Assembly: GCA_902496015.1 (NCBI GenBank)
Contig: CABUZJ010000005.1
Span: 1-64,000, forward strand
DNA length: 64,000 nt
Direction of reading: 5' to 3'
Source: an uncultured Eubacteriales bacterium
GTDB lineage: Bacteria > Bacillota > Clostridia > Christensenellales > UBA1242
Positions 21,101 to 27,845 of the stretch are shown here, one piece after another. The translations under genes were made by a program, and so were the position numbers. The notes under the pieces were generated by a model. The model was given only the letters and a program-made list of their open reading frames with translations, was not told where the DNA came from and did no database searches. Numbering within the stretch: the stretch's first letter is position 1; each line of letters begins with the position of its first letter.

Positions 21101-24100
21101 GACCCTAATAGCAGTTCACTTTCTGGTTTTGCAAGCACTGGAACAGCCAATGTGTTATATAATGAAGAAAAAGACCTATATTACAATAGGTCAACAGGTA
21201 AATTTTATAGAATAATTCCTAAGGGCACCAGAGTGGGTGGCATTAACTCATTCATGCCAACACCAATAAGAGACTATAACGGAGATTTCCGTGGCTGGTT
21301 CTTAGGAAGCATTGAAAGTGTGCCAATAACTGAAAATGGTGCAGCACTAGATACATCTAAAATTTTTAATATTTATGACATTCAATTAAATGATAGTTTA
21401 AGTATGGGAGACCCTGATTATGTTCAATATGCTTTAAATGCAGGAGAATATACAAGTCAGGAAATGGTAATTACTGGGGACTCATATGGTGTATCTGAAG
21501 GTTCAGATACTACACAAACTGAAGATTATGTTTATCGCAAAACTGAAGGTTATAGTGAAGATTATTTATTTGCTGATAGCAGATTAGAGATGTTTATGTT
21601 TACCACAGCAGGAAAAGTTGACGCAACAGTTAGTGCAACTATTTCTGCTTGGGGTATGACAACAGTTGAACAATTCAATAATTATTATGACTTTAATGGA
21701 AACTCATTTAGTGCATCTATCATGGTTTACTTATATAAGAAAACTAGCACTGGTTGGGAAATAATGGGAGATATACAAGATGGTTTTATATCTCCATCAG
21801 CAAGTGCAGATGCATATGTTAGTTCAATAACTGCAAATGTTAAAGATACATCAACACTAAGTATTCCAGAAGCAGGAACTTATGTAATTTGGGCACAAGC
21901 ATCTGCTGCTGGACCTTATCAATTAGCAACAGCAGGAGTGTCTTTACCAGCTTCTGCTGAAAAAGTTACAATGGTTGAGCAATGTGTGCCATCTTCAAGT
22001 CAAATAATGTCTTATACCAAAGCAACGGACAATACTACTTTATATGGAGCTTATAAAACACCAATAATATTTAATGCTAATCCTAATGGTTTAAGTTTAC
22101 CAGATTTTAGAGCAACAAGCGGGGATTATCAATTTGATAGCGATTATAAGTGCGTTGAACTTGTTAATTCGGGTTCATATATACCAAATATAAGTGTTAC
22201 AGCGCGTGGATTTGCTTTCCTTGGTTGGTTCACAAAACCTAATGGTGAAGGGACGAAACTTACAAGCACAACTAAAGCCTTATATAGTGAAGTAAATTAC
22301 TATGGGCATTGGCAACAAGCAATAATTGTTGAATTTTGGGCTGACGGAACAAGTGCTGTTTCGGGGCAAAATAACAGCGTTTCAGTTAGCGATATGAATT
22401 TAGGGGCAAATTATACTTTATCGGTTCAAACTACTGGCGGATACATAAGAACTCCTGCATTATCTAACTTTAATAGATTGGGTTATGTTGCAAGCGGATG
22501 GGTTATGCGAACAAGTTCAGGAGCTGAAAAAACAGTATCTTCAACTTCTCAAACATATATTAACCCAACTGAATTAGCCGATTATATGGAAGGTGATGTG
22601 CTTAAAATTTGGCTTAAATGGACAGCATCAAATGATTTTGTTACTACAACCTTTGTTCAACCTAATGCAAATGGTAACTTTACAACTCTTGTTACTTATA
22701 CAATTAATAATGGAGATACTTTTGCATTAGCACAAACCTATTCTAATGTGAGAACGGCTATAACATTCCCACAAACACCAGATATTGAAACTATTACAAA
22801 TGGTAATTATAGATTAAGGGCTAACAGCAGTGTTTGGGTAACAAGCAGTTATATTTGTTCTTCAGTTGACGATTTAGATGCAAGCACACGAACAGACTTT
22901 AACATAAACACAAGTGTTACTAGTAGTGGTAGAGTTTATCTAAATGCAGTAGGAAATTACACTATTCATTTTATTCAAAATAGTAGTTTATCAGATAACA
23001 CTGAAATTTTGATATTAGATAATGTTTACCAAGGTTTATCTATAACATTGCCTACTAATTTAAGCAATTATGGTTATAGATATGTTGGGTGGAATAGTGT
23101 TAGACAAGATTTAATTAGTGGAGCAACAAAACCATCAAGTAAAGCACAAATTATTTATCAAGGTAATTATAATTCAATAAATAAAACTTGGACTCCAACC
23201 GAGTCGCAGTTATCTAGTTTTGCAAATGAAAGTCATGAAATTTACCTTTATGCAGTATGGGGCAAGTTATATAACCTTGTGTTTACTGCTTCAAATGGAA
23301 CTATTAGCGGTTCAAATGTGGTTACAAGTGTGTGCCACGGAGATACGCAAGGAAATGGTGGATTTACTGCACCAAGTATTTCAAGACCAGGGCAATATGA
23401 TAATACTTGGGTTTATTCTAAAAACACTAATGTTGCTTTAAGTTCAGTAGATACTTCTTATGTTGAAAGTGATAACCTTACAATTAATATTGAGGATAAA
23501 TGGCAAGCATATTTTCTTGCAACATATTATAAGTGGAGTGATTCAACTAATGATTATACAGTTTGGGAAATAGTTAAATTTTACGAGCAAACTTATCATT
23601 ATGTAAAAGATGGTTCAAGTTTAACAAGAAAAGGTACTAATGGTGTTTATCCTGATGTTCAAGCATCTTGTGTTGGCTGGGATACTAGTTCAAGTGGTTC
23701 AAATGTTGTATATGAATTTGGTGACACAGTGCGTAATAATAATTATAATTTCTATGCAGTGTATATGAACGATATTAGAGTGTCATTTGTATATTCAACT
23801 TCTTCTGGCACTTCAACTTATGCAACAAGATTTGCAAAACCAAACACAACATTAAATGAAAGTGCATCTTATGGTGGAGATTATGGCATGCCAAGCGGGG
23901 GACCAGTTGTTGAAGGTTACAACTTTTTAGGCTGGACAACTAAATTTATGGGCCAAGGTTCACCAAACTTTAATGGTAGCACAGTTATTACTTCTAGCAT
24001 GGTATCAAGCGGACACATTCAAGTTTGGGCAGTGCTTGAAATAAAAACATATACTGTTAATATAAATCGAAATAATGGTGATAAATTCTTGGCTGATATT

Positions 24101-25063
24101 AACGGCAGTGAATTAAATTCCATTTCTTTAAACCATGGTGATGGATTTACTATTGAAATTAGTTTATTTAATGACCCTAATTATTATATTTCTGTTACAG
24201 GCTCTAATTGTTCAATTTCACCTTCTAATATTTATTACACTGATTCTAATAGGAGTGTGTCAGTAACTAATGTAACTAGTAATACTACAATTTCAATTAC
24301 AGCAAGAACAGCAACATATAATTACAATATCTTTACATCAAATGCTAATTTAAAAGGTAGTTATTCAGGAACAATAACATCTAATGATTTTCCTACAACT
24401 TCAATTTCAGTTACTAATTATGAATGGTCGGGCGTTTTAGGCAATACTCATTTATTCACAGTAAGCGGAAAATATTTTGGCTCAGATGCTTACTTTAATG
24501 TTTCAGGTATGTCTAACACGGGTGCATCACTTTATAGTATTAGAGGAAGATATTCAATATCATATAATGGATTAGAAGGGAATATAAGCGGTGTGGCAGT
24601 TAGTAGCACAAATGCAAGTTTTGTTGTTCAGTCTGGAGGTAAATATACTAATTATTCAACACTTCAAGAAGCATATAATGCAGTAGGCTCTTCTGCAACT
24701 ATAATGGCTTATCAAAGTGGAACTGTTAGCATCGGTAACGGGTCTATAAGCATTTCTGCAAAAGCAGTAGATGGCAGTGGTTCAATGGCATTTAATGTAT
24801 CTATGAGTCTTGGCGGTTCTGTAAATATAAGTAAAGATGCTACTACTCAAGTGGGGGTTACTGTTAGCGGATTAACTGTTTCGGGTGTTGGGCAAAGGAT
24901 AAGCATTTATGGTGCGAACACAATTAGTATACAAAGCCCAATTGGTAGTCCGGGTAGTGAATTCTATTTGTATTACACTAGTGGGGCAAGTGTTTCAATA
25001 GGTAGTGGATGGACTAAAGTAAGCGACAGCGGTGGAACAGCAAGATTTAGATATGGTAATTAA
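12116..25063 (+). CDS. Giant (4315-residue) membrane-anchored surface protein with LRR_5 and InlB/Flg_new repeats
   Basis: The start is TTG at 12116, supported by AAGGGGA upstream; the next in-frame ATG (12161) has no ribosome binding site. Residues 1-21 are polar and basic, and 22-45 form a long hydrophobic helix without a clear signal-peptidase site, so an N-terminal anchor with the rest outside is inferred. Residues ~55-520 contain BspA-like leucine-rich repeats (for example ITTIADDAFKNC). From ~525 to ~4060 there are about 28 repeats of the Listeria-Bacteroides/Flg_new type, each with a 'GYTFxGW' core and an 'LYAxW' end followed by a beta strand. A non-repeat insert lies around 3122-3291. 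The last ~250 residues are Gly/Ser/Thr-rich, possibly a beta-helix. There is no LPXTG motif, C-terminal membrane segment or dockerin. Such proteins are usually adhesins or surface layers; the ligand is unknown. The gene stands alone, with its own promoter and terminator. Confidence 0.9.
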   Translation: MARDYTGRQTTDKRSMDLATKVSLLLLGILFLLAAIITPLVVLMSKTSHGTISYGDFIYQYNIKDGNVYYDIKKYIGQKTENVIIPSEYNGAPVVGILKDAFNGNSSNVCRNIKQITFDYSGLGGISRIDSNAFVGLESLREFYLPNEITTIADDAFKNCIIGGDFVVEDLGAYHENNNGIVGDHVSISQGAFDNCVVGGKLIISNASEGIVPGEVLNAFGYLGASECELRPNVDVFNLGTDSFASFADLTTLTIYTSGAKNIDNVYTKANFNMVNCKKLKNLNVLYGTAEKVVYNLTQKFVEAPIENVYFGKSITELGARTFEDFNNLTHITVNNNQVTDINGNVTATLGMTIDRNIMKNASYNNLTIEFENENNSVSNVIKIAYDNQTVTNPSYNGYSSIVDQTFMRVFNRKAIRELTIGSNITGVVDGAFNDVFTSTLPTGESYKLNFEVVGENDYSAIESGSLSARIFNSIPERQNAIIANIDVTGPRTAGGSNAIIYQMFNTTEGTYNNRKSYNGQIDWGDAKYVITFDYNLPDLRPEGFNGQLSFLSTTVTNMQVITLPIDVNATTNEFALIGWAQNGNGDGTGTGTRYTAGNMQNGTFVFKAEEWTVETGSDGKSKRVTMFALWEEKTYYTFNYYPQFNQFEIDGINPYVTASNRSEYYKQNISYETGRVFEGSTLGLGAIVYFHEDGTPFKPGEIFDRDNGDYSEFIVSMPVVYQSGYTFMGWNTLPDGSGQVINENTVCTQSLVEGESIDVYGQWEKIAYNIIYHATTQDFVMANTATVSESLGYNDALVLKTGVELGAINNAFNIAGYSFVGWSLNDSITENSQIKFSVNEIINNWQTDKLTSDLLYSLYGESYANKDGTINLNSTMFNAKDVHLYGIYEENSYTISYNLNLTEHDAPASIENAVIKYAGNEDSLTLALGSGILKIGYTFAGWGVKLEDGSISPALYNLMDENGDEIASTVSAIELIRVKYNLGESGLIEYEHALSQTIEIVAIWKANELNVTFNANGGTGSESILFTFNGELALSDGSAFSRAGHSIIGWGINASDKAFDVSAIVTGEQLLKVRYNVQADGALTYEQAQTNSLNLYAIWETHSYTLIIDFGDGTQPIEMEVTYGLPYDSLSSEELSKHEKTGYYFEGVYTGENGTGTKLWNEDGSPSSNSFGFDFASDDEPINVFVNWARVTYEFNYNVNTRVGGEEITNNALGCAINVLANETELVSSSGVAVGDIIKITYLPNSAFVFAGLYAVTSGTNLNDLGAEGTTSVNLGDAGININEFTITDTFIENYLFNNAFHLIALFRAKEFVAEFKVDDVNFTVADWGIDDNSGYEYLYDEDNNIIGIKSIIVYGKNFAYVKFIDGDNYGELPLPVLTLSNGHFNNWVIKTGSVNQLINAETLVNDSTISGLSNFEDGAVISLYATCSEYEVYNITIKTPSLYSDAYNGFSLVQNYAEGGSQSFEGMQTYIENLRKDATISLTLKVKDGYIITNIRQDGSTIAVTGADNEKTVEFVMPAKDVEFEIIARPITYTVRFDNNNINAQGSMTTQSFTFGETKALNANRFTLIGHDFLGWAKDNSAITPEFADQEEVSNLSVTDGETVVLYAVWKEKVYTVVYNSNGGEGEMESQTGLTYGGSVVLVPFNFTKTGYTIVADVWYFSENKTTDSGINSSNPLISELVSLAISAGQDTESTNTITLYARWTANEHTVTLDALGGEFSGDMHGWVASGSDGQVATKTIAYDSEFGTLPTPIKTVTGKNVVFVGWFKEQTFENQVNSSTKFDVDSDITLYAQYIEEEYSYTLNINPNGGKYNGNSGITQVGYHYDDTLEALATEAVREGYIFTGWWDNSNGTGTKYDSTSTMPDKELNVFAGWTAITYYVNYNKVNDNATGSTAQSTHVYDTASNLSPNGFTLIGYTFAGWAISNENALLGIIEYTDGESVLNLANTQDAQVELFAVYSSNIYTLWFNNNYGDGYNNGQLDKTSIQVNYGEALPDLAVFTSLPTKLGYNLTFDGWFAEENKTNKIEAGMVFTDELVTNIDHETRQANIYAGWSEEALPFGLTLNANGGQFEELTNWVLSPDKTTATNTTTIFYGELIGALPSVSKTVVGYDVNLAGWFIDFNGNGAQDAGETFTNDALMATRFNWTTALTAQAIWTETPRADTPFVVYHYLQNLDGSYSLHQTQMQQGVTGATLILSNFALTDSDYVLSGGKFIYSYGALSENGAQVTQTTISAVNADATETTDGITKLYLYYSRQTHELVLQLTTGIDRITTNPSATKQNNYYTITLKYEQTIDIEAVAVQGYTFTNWQLVSGNINFNANLASQTLTMGTTDATLKANAQASEFTLTLYANGGAITENAGVWTGSGNVVTKTIKYGSQIGTLPSESAGTISRTGKTLSGWTTSADGGGTAYTESSTMPAQNLALYAIWEDIEYTITLNKTSEHYSNITASGAEVNGNRTALTVKYGSSVTLNITLVEGVWISATSFNNPLITDLNYNSAGRNVTVTFTYSLTSNSTLTLTTQMVSYNIVYIGNGGLLNGSAKVEQTGIIYNNTITINSRITSKTYANHTFTNWQVSYNGESGTYTEYTGSNLPKPQVSGVEDISKLNNTTVYLKAIWRVNEYTINFAIPEEDENGNTIGREIATLSNLSSKVAYGNSYKLIDLTKITLYGSNNAKYTMKGWKVYVSNNLIENAYLDENPDFTAGGTQSNTLTLNFNSNDAWFNYLSLEDGDVITIEADIVITEVTVTLNLVFEGIANLQNSTLSTELDYWEKAMQLSGETFSVQVEKTVRQLVEDYIASVGSKMFTVTGNLGEEQISFAGFKLDTKRTLGLDNIISYTGDEQQFTVYFTRNIYDIVITTFSDKYTHVGATAKLYNNESGFVSLLLPSTYTGSDLICLAPVSIADNTLVFEMSYNSGLNLTSNNFTRTGFNFKTFSVAGQESNAVDFTIDENFINNNFSTITTLNIEIEWTIIPITITFEEVDGTFASSNADPNSSSLSGFASTGTANVLYNEEKDLYYNRSTGKFYRIIPKGTRVGGINSFMPTPIRDYNGDFRGWFLGSIESVPITENGAALDTSKIFNIYDIQLNDSLSMGDPDYVQYALNAGEYTSQEMVITGDSYGVSEGSDTTQTEDYVYRKTEGYSEDYLFADSRLEMFMFTTAGKVDATVSATISAWGMTTVEQFNNYYDFNGNSFSASIMVYLYKKTSTGWEIMGDIQDGFISPSASADAYVSSITANVKDTSTLSIPEAGTYVIWAQASAAGPYQLATAGVSLPASAEKVTMVEQCVPSSSQIMSYTKATDNTTLYGAYKTPIIFNANPNGLSLPDFRATSGDYQFDSDYKCVELVNSGSYIPNISVTARGFAFLGWFTKPNGEGTKLTSTTKALYSEVNYYGHWQQAIIVEFWADGTSAVSGQNNSVSVSDMNLGANYTLSVQTTGGYIRTPALSNFNRLGYVASGWVMRTSSGAEKTVSSTSQTYINPTELADYMEGDVLKIWLKWTASNDFVTTTFVQPNANGNFTTLVTYTINNGDTFALAQTYSNVRTAITFPQTPDIETITNGNYRLRANSSVWVTSSYICSSVDDLDASTRTDFNINTSVTSSGRVYLNAVGNYTIHFIQNSSLSDNTEILILDNVYQGLSITLPTNLSNYGYRYVGWNSVRQDLISGATKPSSKAQIIYQGNYNSINKTWTPTESQLSSFANESHEIYLYAVWGKLYNLVFTASNGTISGSNVVTSVCHGDTQGNGGFTAPSISRPGQYDNTWVYSKNTNVALSSVDTSYVESDNLTINIEDKWQAYFLATYYKWSDSTNDYTVWEIVKFYEQTYHYVKDGSSLTRKGTNGVYPDVQASCVGWDTSSSGSNVVYEFGDTVRNNNYNFYAVYMNDIRVSFVYSTSSGTSTYATRFAKPNTTLNESASYGGDYGMPSGGPVVEGYNFLGWTTKFMGQGSPNFNGSTVITSSMVSSGHIQVWAVLEIKTYTVNINRNNGDKFLADINGSELNSISLNHGDGFTIEISLFNDPNYYISVTGSNCSISPSNIYYTDSNRSVSVTNVTSNTTISITARTATYNYNIFTSNANLKGSYSGTITSNDFPTTSISVTNYEWSGVLGNTHLFTVSGKYFGSDAYFNVSGMSNTGASLYSIRGRYSISYNGLEGNISGVAVSSTNASFVVQSGGKYTNYSTLQEAYNAVGSSATIMAYQSGTVSIGNGSISISAKAVDGSGSMAFNVSMSLGGSVNISKDATTQVGVTVSGLTVSGVGQRISIYGANTISIQSPIGSPGSEFYLYYTSGASVSIGSGWTKVSDSGGTARFRYGN

Positions 25064-25085
25064 AAGCAACCAAAAGGTTGCTTTT
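25062..25085 (+). terminator. Intrinsic terminator of the giant surface-protein gene
   Basis: 10-bp perfect stem AAAAGCAACC/GGTTGCTTTT with an AAAA loop, overlapping the stop codon and followed by TTAATTTTGTTTTTTTA. Confidence 0.85.
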
Positions 25086-25225
25086 AATTTTGTTTTTTTA
25101 TTTTGTGTGTGATGTAGATAATATAATTTTATTGCGCTGTATAATATTTTAAAAAATATTATTTTAAATTTATTATAAAAAACATTAAATGGATTTCCAA
25201 CATTAAAATTAATTAGTAAATAAAA

Positions 25226-25246
25226 AAACCGCTAAAATAGCGGTTT
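25226..25246 (-). terminator. Intrinsic terminator of the lipoprotein gene at 25.3-26.6 kb
   Basis: 9-bp stem AAACCGCTA/TAGCGGTTT with a 3-nt loop. On the minus strand it runs into TTTTTTTATTTA. Confidence 0.8.
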
Positions 25247-25259
25247 AATTTTTAATAAA

Positions 25260-26609
25260 CTATTGCTCTAATTCGTTAGATGGTTGTTTAATATAAACAT
25301 TGGTGTTGTTTTCGTCCATAAGGGTCATAACTTTTTTTGCATCTTCATAGTTATTAACATTGTTTGCATCTTTAATAACAAGGTCTCTATCGTAAGGTAT
25401 ATATAATTCAAAGTTATAATTATTAACTAAGTTTTGAACTGTTGAATAAAATTCTTCGGTAAAGGCTTCGCCCCCACAAATTATGCCATACCACCAGCCT
25501 TCGACACCAGAATCCCCTTTAGAATCTATATCTTGTTGCAATAATTCATAAGGGTCGAAATATGCATGGTCTAATGCCAAGGCTTTCATTTTGTCATACA
25601 TTTCTTGTGGAATGCTTGCTGATCTGTTACAAGAAGTGGTTATTAACTTTTTATCCCCCGTTTCTGGGTTATATGCAAGGCTTACAAAATTAAAACTAAA
25701 ATATGCGTCGATTCCCCATGGTTGTTTACAAAAATAAGTTGATATTGTTGGAGTATGATAAATAAAATAATCATAACCATTTTCTCTTAAATCGGCAGTC
25801 GTTTGAGTGCTACTTCTTAATCCTTCAACAGTTGTTATAATTTCATAGCCATCGTTTAAATATTGTTGAATGAAATCTTGGTTATAATAATCGTTCAAAA
25901 GGTCTTCGGTTAAAACCATGTTCATTAATCTATCGGTAATAACGCTTTGCCTAGTGGTAACATCGTCTTGTTCGGTTGCCTGTTCGCCTGTTGCTTCAAT
26001 TTCTTCTAACTTTTCTTCGGTGGCAGTGTTTACTGCGGTTGCAAGCGTAACATAATCTACTTCTTCTTGATTTGCAAGGCTTGCAACTTCTGCATTATTA
26101 ACAACATAACTAATTGTGTTTGTTATTGTGCTTTTTTCGGCAGTTTGTTTGTTAATAACATCTGCATCATAAGTAATTGTTACTTTTGCTAAATTACTTG
26201 GTGCATAATCTGTGCTAACATCTTCTTCTGCGTTATATGCTTCTATTGCAATGTTTGTTATGGTTAGTCTTTCAACTAAATGATCAAAATTATTGCCATA
26301 ATATTTATTTTCGTTAATCATTTTTTTAATTGTTGAATTTAACTGATTATTTGCTTCAATCATTTCTGGTTCAACAACATTTTGGTTATAAACTGGTTTA
26401 ATATCTTCAATATCTTCAATTGTAACTTTATCTGTTACTATTGGTTGTGTTGCTATTGGTTCTGTGGTTTCTGTAATGCTTGAACTTGTTGAGTTTAATG
26501 TGCTTTCTTCTGGTGGAACATAAGTGCAACTTGTTCCAAGGGCAATAACTGCCACAGCAAGGGCACCTGCACTTGCCCTTTTAAATTTTTTTATTATTTC
26601 TTTATCCAT
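25260..26609 (-). CDS. Large predicted lipoprotein, unknown function
   Basis: A 449-residue protein with a basic N-terminus (KKFKRASAG), a hydrophobic core and a Cys at about residue 28 in LGTSC, which fits a lipobox. A Thr/Ser/Pro-rich spacer (about 30-65) follows, then an acidic, Asn/Tyr-rich body with no domain I recognise. It contains a Cys/Trp-bearing segment (FCKQPWGIDAYFSF) and a GVEGWWYGIICGG stretch in the last third. AGGAGGG precedes the ATG. It has its own promoter and terminator, so it is monocistronic, and it is divergent from the gene at 26972. Confidence 0.7.
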   Translation of the reverse strand: MDKEIIKKFKRASAGALAVAVIALGTSCTYVPPEESTLNSTSSSITETTEPIATQPIVTDKVTIEDIEDIKPVYNQNVVEPEMIEANNQLNSTIKKMINENKYYGNNFDHLVERLTITNIAIEAYNAEEDVSTDYAPSNLAKVTITYDADVINKQTAEKSTITNTISYVVNNAEVASLANQEEVDYVTLATAVNTATEEKLEEIEATGEQATEQDDVTTRQSVITDRLMNMVLTEDLLNDYYNQDFIQQYLNDGYEIITTVEGLRSSTQTTADLRENGYDYFIYHTPTISTYFCKQPWGIDAYFSFNFVSLAYNPETGDKKLITTSCNRSASIPQEMYDKMKALALDHAYFDPYELLQQDIDSKGDSGVEGWWYGIICGGEAFTEEFYSTVQNLVNNYNFELYIPYDRDLVIKDANNVNNYEDAKKVMTLMDENNTNVYIKQPSNELEQ

Positions 26610-26665
26610 TTAAACAACCCTCCTAAATTTAATGAATAAACATAAAAATCATAACTAGTAATAAT

Positions 26666-26694
26666 AGTTTAACACCTAATGCAAAATTTGTCAA
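26666..26694 (-). promoter_or_regulatory. Sigma-A promoter of the lipoprotein gene at 25.3-26.6 kb
   Basis: On the minus strand TTGACA (26694-26689), 17 bp, TAAACT (26671-26666) preceded by TGT. Confidence 0.7.
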
Positions 26695-26786
26695 TATAAG
26701 AAATTTAAAACTTTTTGGTTTCAATTTATAATAAACATATATCGACTTTATTTGCTTAATAAATAAAAAATATAAATTTTATAAAA

Positions 26787-26815
26787 TTGACAATTGGTCT
26801 TTTTTATATTAAAAT
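26787..26815 (+). promoter_or_regulatory. Sigma-A promoter of the gene at 26972
   Basis: TTGACA (26787-26792), 17 bp, TAAAAT (26810-26815). The inferred leader is about 150 nt and AT-rich; I could not fold it into a known riboswitch. Together with the opposing promoter at 26666-26694 it accounts for most of the 362-bp divergent gap. Confidence 0.65.
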
Positions 26816-26971
26816 TTAACTAGAAATAAAAACTTTTGCTACTTTTGTATTAAAATATTTAATTAGCAATTTTGTAGTTCAAATAAAAATTTACTTAATA
26901 TGTAAAAACATTTTATTCTGCATGCTTTTTAAACTATATGTATTTTATGTTGAGGCTGTTTAGGAGAATTT

Positions 26972-27601
26972 ATGAAAATTGTTGATTGGGAAAAGAAAGT
27001 TTCTAAAAATTATAGTTTTATTAAAACGAAGAATATTGAAGATTTAGAAAAATGCATTAAAGATTATGATAAAAGCCAAGCAAGGGTTTTTTGTGCGTTA
27101 CAGCAAGAAGATTTAATATTTTATTTATTAACAAATGACAATATTCATTATGCTGGCATGGGGTATATTTGTGGGGATAGTTTTAAGGTTATAGATTTGG
27201 TTTCTAATTATTTAAGAACGATGGAAAAGTATGAACCAATTTTGTTAGCAGATTTTGTAGCCTTTTGTGAAAATTCGGGGTTTAAAAAATTGAATTATGA
27301 AGAACTTACAGACGAGCAAAAAAAATTAATTAATAAGCAATTAGAATTTTCTGTTGAATTTGTTAGTGAAGGTGCTGTTTTAAACGAAGATTTTTATGCG
27401 TTATATATTTTTAATAATTTAGAAGAAGAAAAAGAATATTTAACAAATACGGGATATTGTAAAAATTTTGTTATAATAGGTTCTGCAGACGGGGTGAATA
27501 TTTGCTCTTACTTTATTATGGATAATGGAAGACTTAAAAAAGATGGTCTTAATAAATTTATAAAAACTGTTTATATTAAAGATTTAGATAAAACTATATA
27601 A
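26972..27601 (+). CDS. Hypothetical cytosolic protein
   Basis: A 209-residue soluble protein with no signal peptide or membrane segment. It is rich in charged residues, with several short amphipathic stretches (for example KNIEDLEKCIKDYDK), and I see no catalytic motif. TTTAGGAG lies 7 nt before the ATG. It sits between a lipoprotein gene (divergent) and nrdD (same strand, 245 bp downstream with a separate promoter), so the neighbours give no clue to function. I do not recognise a family. Confidence 0.65.
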   Translation: MKIVDWEKKVSKNYSFIKTKNIEDLEKCIKDYDKSQARVFCALQQEDLIFYLLTNDNIHYAGMGYICGDSFKVIDLVSNYLRTMEKYEPILLADFVAFCENSGFKKLNYEELTDEQKKLINKQLEFSVEFVSEGAVLNEDFYALYIFNNLEEEKEYLTNTGYCKNFVIIGSADGVNICSYFIMDNGRLKKDGLNKFIKTVYIKDLDKTI

Positions 27602-27759
27602 AAAGTTTAATTTTTATGCAAATTATACAAAAATTTTTATTTATAATGGTTTGATTTTATTATTCTAAAAATATAATAATTTGTGCTTTTGTTAGGCTTT
27701 TTCTAGCATTAATCATGCTTGTTTTTTTAAATTTAATTTTGTTCAAAATTATACAAAAA

Positions 27760-27807
27760 ACACAATATATTCTGTTTGCTAAATTTGTTTGACACTATAT
27801 ATTGTGT
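27760..27807 (+). promoter_or_regulatory. Tandem NrdR boxes upstream of nrdD
   Basis: Box 1 ACACAATATATTCTGT (27760-27775) and box 2 ACACTATATATTGTGT (27792-27807) both match the NrdR operator (ACACWATATATWGTGT); box 2 matches at all positions. The boxes begin 32 bp apart, with a 16-bp linker, the spacing known for paired NrdR sites. Box 2 overlaps the -35 element of the nrdD promoter, so repression when dATP is plentiful is expected. Confidence 0.9.
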
Positions 27808-27818
27808 GGTGTTATTCT
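27789..27818 (+). promoter_or_regulatory. Sigma-A promoter of nrdD
   Basis: TTGACA (27789-27794), 18 bp, TATTCT (27813-27818) with TGT just before it. NrdR box 2 covers the -35 and the spacer. Confidence 0.65.
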
Positions 27819-27845
27819 AGCAGTGTTTAAAAAAGGAGAACAATT

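Noticed and set aside
12116..25063. Frameshift, chimaera or phage tail-fibre origin for the giant gene
   Set aside because: The frame is open for all 4315 codons, repeat style is consistent throughout, and no phage genes are nearby.
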